The position numbers were made by a program, and so were the translations under genes. The notes under the pieces are model-generated. The model did not search any database. It worked only from the letters and a program-made list of their open reading frames with translations, and was not told the DNA's origin. From Buttiauxella sp035271705 (GTDB lineage Bacteria > Pseudomonadota > Gammaproteobacteria > Enterobacterales > Enterobacteriaceae), in the NCBI RefSeq assembly GCF_035271705.1, contig NZ_DATERI010000063.1:1-6499 (forward strand): a stretch of 6,499 nt of DNA. Reading direction: 5' to 3'. Below, in pieces: positions 1 to 4,689 of the stretch; positions within the stretch are counted from its first letter, which is position 1, and each line of letters starts with the position of its first letter.

Positions 1-95
1 ACGTCCGCAAAGGTCAGTTGGATACCGGCATCTGCCAGCAGTTTGCCGATAAAGCCACGTCCGATATTACCTGCGCCAAAATGTAATGCTTTCAT
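1..95 (-). CDS. mtlD: Mannitol-1-phosphate 5-dehydrogenase, N-terminal fragment
   Basis: Only the first 31 codons and two bases are present; the window edge cuts the rest. The product begins [20 protein letters not shown], which matches the E. coli MtlD N-terminus as I remember it. The [11 protein letters not shown] stretch at residues 7-17 is the Rossmann glycine-rich loop that binds NAD. The enzyme is cytoplasmic and oxidises mannitol-1-phosphate, the product of MtlA, to fructose-6-phosphate. The ATG at 95-93 has a good Shine-Dalgarno sequence, GAAGG at 104-108, eight bases upstream. It lies 110 bp downstream of mtlA on the same strand, as in the mtlADR operon, and is probably cotranscribed from the mtlA promoter. 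No intrinsic terminator separates the two genes. Confidence 0.97.
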
Positions 96-120
96 GTCGT
101 TCACCTTCTTAAATTTGAAT

Positions 121-196
121 CACCCGAGAGGGTTCGGGTGAGGAGGTTTGTGGTGCTGACCACCCTCACCAGAACCCTCTCCCACACGGGAGAGGG
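121..196. repeat. REP/BIME-like nested inverted repeats between mtlA and mtlD
   Basis: Three overlapping dyads fill this gap. (1) CACCCGA at 121-127 pairs with TCGGGTG at 134-140. (2) 127-146 pairs with 161-180 at 17 of 20 positions, and an inner stem GTGGT (150-154) / ACCAC (159-163) continues the same hairpin. (3) CCCTCTCCC at 175-183 pairs perfectly with GGGAGAGGG at 188-196 around a four-base ACAC loop. The arms overlap, so the hairpins are alternatives. The CCCTCTCCC...GGGAGAGGG core resembles REP-type palindromes common between enterobacterial genes. Read on the mtl strand, no U-run follows any stem, so an intrinsic terminator is unlikely. A role in protecting the mtlA mRNA 3' end or setting the mtlA:mtlD ratio is inference. 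Confidence 0.75.
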
Positions 197-205
197 AAAA
201 GTGAC

Positions 206-2125
206 TTACTTCTTACCTGCCAGCAGGTCGAGCACTTCCTGAACACTGGTGGTATTCGCCAGACGCTCAATCACTGACTCATCATCCAGCGCGTTGGTCA
301 GGCTGGTGATGACCTGGATGTGTTCGTTATTGCGAGCAGCAATACCGATAACCAGACGGGCAATATCATCAGGTTCTTCACCGAAGTGCACACCGTGAGG
401 ATATTGGCAGAATACAACGCCGGTTTTCAGTACACGGTCTTTCGCTTCAACCGTGCCGTGTGGAACCGCGATGCCTTCACCCAGATAAGTTGGGGTCAGT
501 TTTTCACGTTCAAACATCGCATCAACATATTCAGGCTGCACGTAGCCGCCGTTCACCAGTTGCTCACCGGCAAAGCGAATCGCTTCTTCTTTTGTCGCAG
601 CGGTCAGGCCGAGGAACACGTTGCCAGCACCCAGACGGAACAGCCCTTCTTCACTTGGCACAAAGCTGTCTTCCAGGCTGCTCATGACCTTAACTTCTTT
701 TTCGCTCAGGCTATGAGAGGCCACCAGACGCTCGGTCAGGTTGGTGTACAAACTGCTGTCGAGGAAGTTAGTCAGGGAAATATGCTGTGCCTGTGGAACC
801 TGGCGCATTGCACGTTCAGTCAGGTCACGGTGCGTAATCACCAGGTCTACATCATCCGGCAAGCTGTTGATTGCACAGTTGGTCACGGAGATATTTTTCA
901 GGCCCGCGTCGTTCACTTTCTTACGCAGCACGCCAGCACCCATGGCACTTGAGCCCATGCCTGCATCACAGGCAACGATGATTTTACGTACGTGGCTCAG
1001 GTCGTTAGACAAACCTGCACCTACCGCCAGTGGCGCTGTGGCACCTTTAGATTCTGCTTTCATCTCTGCCATGCGACGAGCCGCAGCTTCAATGTCATCT
1101 TCTTCTTTCACTTTGCTGGTTTTCAGCAAGATAGATGCCACGACAAAGGAAACTGCTGTGGCCGCAACGATTGCTGCGATGTTAGCGAAGTAAGCACCTT
1201 TAGGAGTCATTGCCAGAACCGCCAGGATGGAACCCGGAGAGGCAGGAGAAACCAAGCCGCCGTTCAGCAGAGTCAGAGTGAACACACCCGTCATACCGCC
1301 GAGGATTACGGCCAGAATCAGACGTGGGTTCATCAGCACATACGGGAAGTAAATTTCGTGGATACCCCCCAAGAAGTGGATGATTGCCGCACCGCCCGCA
1401 GACTGCTTCGCATTACCACGACCGAAGAACATGTACGCCAGCAGCACGCCCATACCAGGGCCTGGGTTAGCTTCAATCAGGAAGAAGATGGATTTGCCCA
1501 ATTCGCTGGACTGCTGAATACCCAGCGGTGAGAAGATACCGTGGTTGATTGCGTTGTTCAGGAACAGGATTTTCGCGGGTTCTACGAAGATAGACGCCAG
1601 CGGCAGCATGTCATGGACAACCATGAAGTTAACGCCCGCTGCCAGAATTTTGGACAGGACTTCAACCGCAGGGCCGATACCGAGGAATGCCAGAATCGCC
1701 AGGATCATACCGATGATGCCAGCGGAGAAGTTGTTCACCAACATTTCAAAGCCGGATTTGATCTTGCCATCAACCCATGCGTCGAAATGTTTAATTGCCC
1801 AGCCACCCAGAGGACCGACAATCATCGCACCCAGGAACATCGGCATATCCGCACCGACGATAACACCCATCGTTGTGATAGCACCGACTACACCACCACG
1901 GTCACCACCGATTAAGCGACCACCGGTATAACCAATGAGCAACGGCAGCAGGTAAGTAATCATTGGGCCTACCAGTTTCGCCAGTGTCTCGCTTGGCATC
2001 CAACCGGTTGGAATAAATAAGGCCGTGATAATACCCCAGGCGATAAATGCGCCGATGTTTGGCATTACCATGTTACTCAGGAAACGACCAAAGCTTTGCA
2101 CTCTGATCTTGATATCGGATGACAT
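206..2125 (-). CDS. mtlA: PTS mannitol-specific EIICBA permease
   Basis: This 639-residue inner-membrane protein takes up mannitol and phosphorylates it to mannitol-1-phosphate, using phosphate from HPr. Domain order is EIIC (about 1-346, several hydrophobic membrane segments), EIIB (about 378-475) and EIIA (about 495-639). Key residues are present. The EIIC GIHEI motif is at 254-258, with His195 in NHGIF. The EIIB phosphocysteine is Cys386 in IIVACDAGMGSS, matching Cys384 of E. coli. The EIIA phosphohistidine is His556 in GIAVPHGTVE, matching His554. The two-residue offset comes from the linker near residues 361-373; E. coli MtlA has 637 residues. I chose the ATG at 2125-2123 (MSSDIKIRVQSFGRF) because it matches the family start and AAGGGG lies seven bases upstream. 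The frame stays open to an ATG at 2233, adding 36 unrelated residues, which I reject. CRP-like sites lie upstream and mtlD follows. Confidence 0.98.
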   Translation of the reverse strand: MSSDIKIRVQSFGRFLSNMVMPNIGAFIAWGIITALFIPTGWMPSETLAKLVGPMITYLLPLLIGYTGGRLIGGDRGGVVGAITTMGVIVGADMPMFLGAMIVGPLGGWAIKHFDAWVDGKIKSGFEMLVNNFSAGIIGMILAILAFLGIGPAVEVLSKILAAGVNFMVVHDMLPLASIFVEPAKILFLNNAINHGIFSPLGIQQSSELGKSIFFLIEANPGPGMGVLLAYMFFGRGNAKQSAGGAAIIHFLGGIHEIYFPYVLMNPRLILAVILGGMTGVFTLTLLNGGLVSPASPGSILAVLAMTPKGAYFANIAAIVAATAVSFVVASILLKTSKVKEEDDIEAAARRMAEMKAESKGATAPLAVGAGLSNDLSHVRKIIVACDAGMGSSAMGAGVLRKKVNDAGLKNISVTNCAINSLPDDVDLVITHRDLTERAMRQVPQAQHISLTNFLDSSLYTNLTERLVASHSLSEKEVKVMSSLEDSFVPSEEGLFRLGAGNVFLGLTAATKEEAIRFAGEQLVNGGYVQPEYVDAMFEREKLTPTYLGEGIAVPHGTVEAKDRVLKTGVVFCQYPHGVHFGEEPDDIARLVIGIAARNNEHIQVITSLTNALDDESVIERLANTTSVQEVLDLLAGKK

Positions 2126-2132
2126 ACGCACA

Positions 2133-2138
2133 CCCCTT
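2133..2138 (-). promoter_or_regulatory. Ribosome binding site of mtlA
   Basis: The minus strand reads AAGGGG, seven bases before the ATG at 2125. This decides the start: the in-frame ATG at 2233 has no comparable purine tract and its extra 36 residues have no counterpart in MtlA proteins. Confidence 0.8.
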
Positions 2139-2239
2139 ATTGTGTTCACGTGCTGCAAAAACAGCCCGAAGATTATTGTTAATGTGGTGGCAAGCAGTGC
2201 TGCCAGATGCTGTAAGTGAGCCGAATCTGGCACGTGATC

Positions 2240-2283
2240 GTTAAGCTGTCCAGTGCGCGGGAATTTATGTGATGCAGATCACT
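2240..2283 (-). promoter_or_regulatory. Putative CRP-dependent mtlA promoter
   Basis: On the minus strand a weak -10 candidate, CTTAAC (2245-2240, three of six consensus bases), lies downstream of the CRP-like site centred at 2275.5. A start near 2234 would place that centre at about -41.5, the class II position where CRP replaces a good -35 element. No good -35 hexamer is visible. Another possible -10, CATAAA just inside 2265-2271, overlaps the CRP site and fits less well. The start site is a prediction from spacing only. Confidence 0.35.
2268..2283. promoter_or_regulatory. CRP-like site 1, mtlA-proximal
   Basis: TGTGA-TGCAGA-TCACT matches the TGTGA-N6-TCACA core at nine of ten positions. 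It is the CRP-like site nearest mtlA and the best candidate for direct activation. E. coli mtlA is a classic CRP-controlled promoter with several CRP sites, so this role fits the family. Confidence 0.75.
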
Positions 2284-2311
2284 CATTACTGGGTGTGTCG
2301 AAGCGCGATCA

Positions 2312-2327
2312 GGAGATCTCGATCACA
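2312..2327. promoter_or_regulatory. Weak CRP-like site 2
   Basis: GGAGA-TCTCGA-TCACA has one perfect half-site and one three-of-five half-site. Its centre (2319.5) is exactly 44 bp from the centre of site 1, the same spacing as between sites 3 and 4, which raises its plausibility. It could still be chance. Confidence 0.4.
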
Positions 2328-2331
2328 TAAT

Positions 2332-2369
2332 TGATGTGTAAAAAAAACACATCAGCTATTTTTTACACA
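2332..2369. repeat. Overlapping A/T-rich inverted repeats in the mtlA control region
   Basis: TGATGTGT (2332-2339) pairs perfectly with ACACATCA (2347-2354) across seven A residues. TGTGTAAAAAA (2335-2345) also pairs perfectly with TTTTTTACACA (2359-2369) across 13 bases. The two dyads share the TGTGT arm, so only one can form at a time. The cluster lies between the two CRP-like pairs. It could be an operator, a bent A-tract or, on the plus strand, a weak terminator with a T6 run at 2359-2364. The sequence does not say which. Confidence 0.6.
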
Positions 2370-2384
2370 GAACTGGCGCTTATA

Positions 2385-2400
2385 TGTGATAAATGTCACA
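2385..2400. promoter_or_regulatory. CRP-like site 3, perfect core
   Basis: TGTGA-TAAATG-TCACA is a perfect match to the CRP core. Its 16 bases are the exact reverse complement of site 4. It lies about 160 bp upstream of the predicted mtlA start, so it may act in combination with the other sites or through DNA bending. Confidence 0.8.
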
Positions 2401-2428
2401 TTTTATGATTATCACTTTGTTATCTATA

Positions 2429-2444
2429 TGTGACATTTATCACA
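2429..2444. promoter_or_regulatory. CRP-like site 4, perfect core
   Basis: TGTGA-CATTTA-TCACA is a perfect match to the CRP core and the exact reverse complement of site 3, with centres 44 bp apart. It is the site nearest yibF, so it might also influence a divergent yibF promoter; that is speculation. Confidence 0.8.
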
Positions 2445-2544
2445 AAATATCTTCATCGCAAATTTCCCGCCGTGCTCCTGGGCTGTCACAGAGAAAGCCT
2501 TCATTTCATTTTGTTAGAAAATTACAGCGCAGCGGCAAACAGCT

Positions 2545-2573
2545 TTGAGCAGTACCCGGGTACACCTTTTAGA
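2545..2573 (+). promoter_or_regulatory. Weak candidate promoter for yibF (and possibly selAB)
   Basis: TTGAGC (2545-2550, four of six) and TTTAGA (2568-2573, three of six) are separated by 17 bp. The perfect palindrome GTACCCGGGTAC (2552-2563) occupies the spacer, where a bound protein could block polymerase. An alternative extended -10, TGTTAGAAA, lies at 2512-2520 but has no recognisable -35. Neither is strong. Confidence 0.2.
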
Positions 2574-2621
2574 GCATCCTGATCCATACTTATCTTTTGT
2601 CGATTAAAAATGGACGATGTA

Positions 2622-3230
2622 ATGAAACTTATCGGTAATTACACCAGCCCCTATGTGCGCAAAATATCTGTGATACTGCTGGAAAAAGGTATCACTTTTG
2701 AGTTTGTAAACGACAACCCATGGACATCAGAAAGCACGACGCCGCATTACAATCCGCTGGGTAAAGTCCCCGCGCTGGTCACAGACAACGGTGAATACTG
2801 GTTCGACTCGCCAATCATTGCGCAATACCTCGAGTTGTTGGATATTGCCCCCGCCCTCATCCCGCGTGAACCTCAAGCCGCTTTGCACATGCGCCAAATA
2901 GAAGCCCTTGCCGACGGTATTATGGACGCAGCCCTGGTTTCCGTACGCGAACGCCAGCGGCCTGTCGAGCAGCAATCAGAAGTGGAATTGCTCCGCCAAC
3001 GGGAAAAGATAGGCCGTGGCCTGACGATGCTCGAACACTACGCTGCAGATAAAAAGCTGGATGCAGAAAACCTGAATGTGGCGACGATTGCGGTGGCTTG
3101 CGCCGTGGGTTATCTCAATTTCCGCCGGGTTTCCCCAGGCTGGTGTGTTGACCGTCCGCATCTGGTGAAACTAGTAGAGAAACTTTTCGCACGCGAAAGT
3201 TTTGCACGCACCGAACCGCCAACAGCATGA
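2622..3230 (+). CDS. yibF: Glutathione S-transferase-like protein YibF
   Basis: This 202-residue cytoplasmic protein matches E. coli YibF, also 202 residues as I recall it. The N-terminal thioredoxin-fold domain (about 1-80) carries YTSPYVRK at 7-14, with Ser9 at the usual GST active-site position. It also has the cis-proline motif GKVPAL at 47-52 and DSPII at 62-66, which in GSTs contacts the glutathione gamma-glutamyl group. The C-terminal part (about 87-202) is the helical GST domain. The usual N-capping motif (S-x-x-D) reads NVAT at 152-155, so the aspartate is missing, as in E. coli YibF. I chose the ATG at 2622 because it matches the family start and GGA lies seven bases upstream. The in-frame ATG at 2610 adds only MDDV and lacks a Shine-Dalgarno sequence. 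The substrate is unknown. selA starts 70 bp downstream on the same strand, suggesting possible cotranscription. Confidence 0.93.
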   Translation: MKLIGNYTSPYVRKISVILLEKGITFEFVNDNPWTSESTTPHYNPLGKVPALVTDNGEYWFDSPIIAQYLELLDIAPALIPREPQAALHMRQIEALADGIMDAALVSVRERQRPVEQQSEVELLRQREKIGRGLTMLEHYAADKKLDAENLNVATIAVACAVGYLNFRRVSPGWCVDRPHLVKLVEKLFARESFARTEPPTA

Positions 3231-3242
3231 TCTCTCGCCATG

Positions 3243-3264
3243 ACAGGGGGCTCACTCCCCCTGT
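3243..3264 (+). promoter_or_regulatory. Hairpin in the yibF-selA gap
   Basis: ACAGGGGG (3243-3250) pairs perfectly with CCCCCTGT (3257-3264) around the six-base loop CTCACT, 36 bases before the selA start. No T-run follows (AAACTATCGGG comes next), so it is not a standard intrinsic terminator. In E. coli, SelB is known to bind a SECIS-like hairpin in the selAB leader and repress translation. This is the only strong hairpin in the equivalent position. However, it lacks the GGUC loop and bulged U of the fdhF SECIS, so that assignment is uncertain. It may instead be a processing or partial termination element. Confidence 0.55.
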
Positions 3265-3300
3265 AAACTATCGGGATATTTCACCACTCAGCGGCGTGTT

Positions 3301-4689
3301 ATGACTATCCATCGCACCTTGTACAGCCAACTTCCTGCCATCGACAAACTGTTACGTGATGCCTCATTCAGCGCTTTGCTGCACAAGTTTGGCCACACTC
3401 AGGTGGTTAATATCTTGCGTGAGATGCTGGAAACCGCGCGTGAGCATATCCGCTCACAAGAGATGTTGCCGCCGTGGAATGACAATTGGGCAACGCAGGT
3501 GCAGGACCGTCTTGAATCCAACCAGCGCAGCGCCTTGCTGCCCGTGTTTAACCTAACTGGCACGGTGCTGCATACTAATCTTGGCCGGGCATTACAGGCT
3601 GAAGCTGCAATTGATGCGGTGGCACAAGTCATGCGTACCCCCGTCACGCTGGAATATGACTTATACGGCGCGGAACGTGGGCATCGTGATAAAGCGCTGG
3701 CTTCCCTGCTTTGCGAGCTGACTGGCGCTGAAGATGCCTGCATTGTTAATAACAACGCGGCAGCGGTTTTGTTGATGCTGGCGGCCTGCGCCAGTGGTGA
3801 AGAAGTTGTGGTATCACGGGGCGAGCTAGTCGAAATCGGTGGGGCATTCCGTATCCCGGATGTGATGCGCCAGGCGGGTTGCCAACTGGTTGAAGTCGGT
3901 GCAACCAACCGCACGCATTTGAAAGACTACCGCCAGGCCGCAGGTGCAAACACCGCGTTACTGATGAAAGTCCACACCAGCAACTATCAAGTTGCGGGCT
4001 TTACCAAAGCCGTCGACGAGGAAGAACTGGTCGCACTCGGCAACGAGCTAAACATCCCTGTCATAACCGATCTGGGTAGCGGCTCGCTGGTTGATCTTAG
4101 CCAGTGGGGATTACCGGAAGAACCGATGCCTCAACAGCTGATTGCAGCGGGCGTGAGCCTGGTGAGTTTCTCCGGCGATAAACTGCTTGGCGGGCCACAG
4201 GCGGGCATTATTGTGGGTAAAAAAGAGCTGATTGCCCGCATTCAGCAACATCCGCTCAAACGCGCGTTGCGGGCCGATAAAATGACACTCGCGGCACTGG
4301 AAGCAACTTTACGCCTGTATCAGCATCCGGAAACGCTGGCTGAAAGATTGCCGACACTGCGTTTACTCACCCGCATTGCTTCTGACATCACCGAGCAAGC
4401 CAACCGTCTGTTGCCCACCCTCGAGGGCAAATATGGCACACAATTTACGGTGCAGGTCGAACCTTGTTTGTCGCAAATTGGTAGCGGGTCGCTGCCGGTT
4501 GACCGCTTGCCCAGCGCGGCACTGACCTTCACACCCAAAGATGGCCGCGGCAGCACGCTAAGAACGCTGGCTGAAAGCCTGCGCGATTCATCCACACCGA
4601 TTATTGGCCGCATCAACGATGGGCGTTTATGGCTGGATTTACGCTGCCTGGAAGATGAAGCTGGTTTCATGGAGAGCCTGAACCGATGA
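3301..4689 (+). CDS. selA: L-seryl-tRNA(Sec) selenium transferase
   Basis: SelA is a PLP-dependent cytoplasmic enzyme that converts seryl-tRNA(Sec) to selenocysteyl-tRNA(Sec) using selenophosphate from SelD. The 462-residue product is one shorter than the E. coli protein (463) and aligns throughout. The PLP lysine is Lys294 in SFSGDKLLGG, matching Lys295 of E. coli. Other conserved blocks are PVFNLTGTVLHTNLGRAL at 81-98, IVNNNAAAVLLML at 148-160 and TDLGSGSLVDLS at 256-267. The ATG at 3301 gives MTIHRTLYSQLPAID, which fits the family start although only a weak AGCGG-like Shine-Dalgarno precedes it. The stop codon TGA (4687-4689) overlaps the selB start in ATGA, indicating a tight operon with translational coupling. 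The hairpin at 3243-3264 lies in the leader. The reading frame is intact and no key residue is missing. Confidence 0.98.
   Translation: MTIHRTLYSQLPAIDKLLRDASFSALLHKFGHTQVVNILREMLETAREHIRSQEMLPPWNDNWATQVQDRLESNQRSALLPVFNLTGTVLHTNLGRALQAEAAIDAVAQVMRTPVTLEYDLYGAERGHRDKALASLLCELTGAEDACIVNNNAAAVLLMLAACASGEEVVVSRGELVEIGGAFRIPDVMRQAGCQLVEVGATNRTHLKDYRQAAGANTALLMKVHTSNYQVAGFTKAVDEEELVALGNELNIPVITDLGSGSLVDLSQWGLPEEPMPQQLIAAGVSLVSFSGDKLLGGPQAGIIVGKKELIARIQQHPLKRALRADKMTLAALEATLRLYQHPETLAERLPTLRLLTRIASDITEQANRLLPTLEGKYGTQFTVQVEPCLSQIGSGSLPVDRLPSAALTFTPKDGRGSTLRTLAESLRDSSTPIIGRINDGRLWLDLRCLEDEAGFMESLNR

Larger units (their letters stand above)
2126..2621. other. Divergent mtlA / yibF control region
   Basis: These 496 bases separate the divergent starts of mtlA and yibF. 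The mtlA-proximal part (2126-2234) is probably the mtlA mRNA leader and contains a short hairpin at 2188-2205 (TGGCA/TGCCA outer stem, GC/GC inner stem, one bulge). Positions 2265-2447 are A/T-rich and hold the CRP-like sites and overlapping inverted repeats listed separately. Positions 2450-2621 carry the yibF-side signals, including a perfect 12-bp palindrome. I find no convincing small ORF or RNA gene. In E. coli K-12 the corresponding yibF-mtlA interval instead contains the rhsA block and other yib genes. Confidence 0.7.

Noticed and set aside
320..952. 210-codon open frame on the plus strand opposite mtlA, and several shorter ones up to 2219
   Set aside because: They lie antisense to a clearly conserved gene, have no ribosome site or recognisable domain, and reflect the codon bias of mtlA.
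2126..2233. In-frame 36-codon N-terminal extension of mtlA from an ATG at 2233
   Set aside because: MtlA proteins begin at MSSDIK, the internal ATG has the AAGGGG ribosome site, and the extension overlaps the predicted promoter and leader.
2401..2416. TTTTA-TGATTA-TCACT as a fifth CRP site
   Set aside because: It matches only seven of ten core positions and directly abuts site 3, so both could not be occupied.
3148..3177. TTGACC ... TAGTAG as an internal selA promoter at the end of yibF
   Set aside because: The -35 is good but the -10 matches only three of six bases with an 18-bp spacer, and both lie in conserved coding sequence.
3180..3203. Imperfect hairpin with a bulged T near the end of yibF, considered as a SECIS-like element
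   Set aside because: It has almost no loop, lacks GGUC, and is explained by codons for the FARESFAR repeat of the conserved YibF C-terminus.
4686..4689. ATGA overlap of selA and selB considered as a frameshift or fusion
   Set aside because: Both proteins match their families in full at this junction. It is an ordinary four-base overlap for coupled translation.
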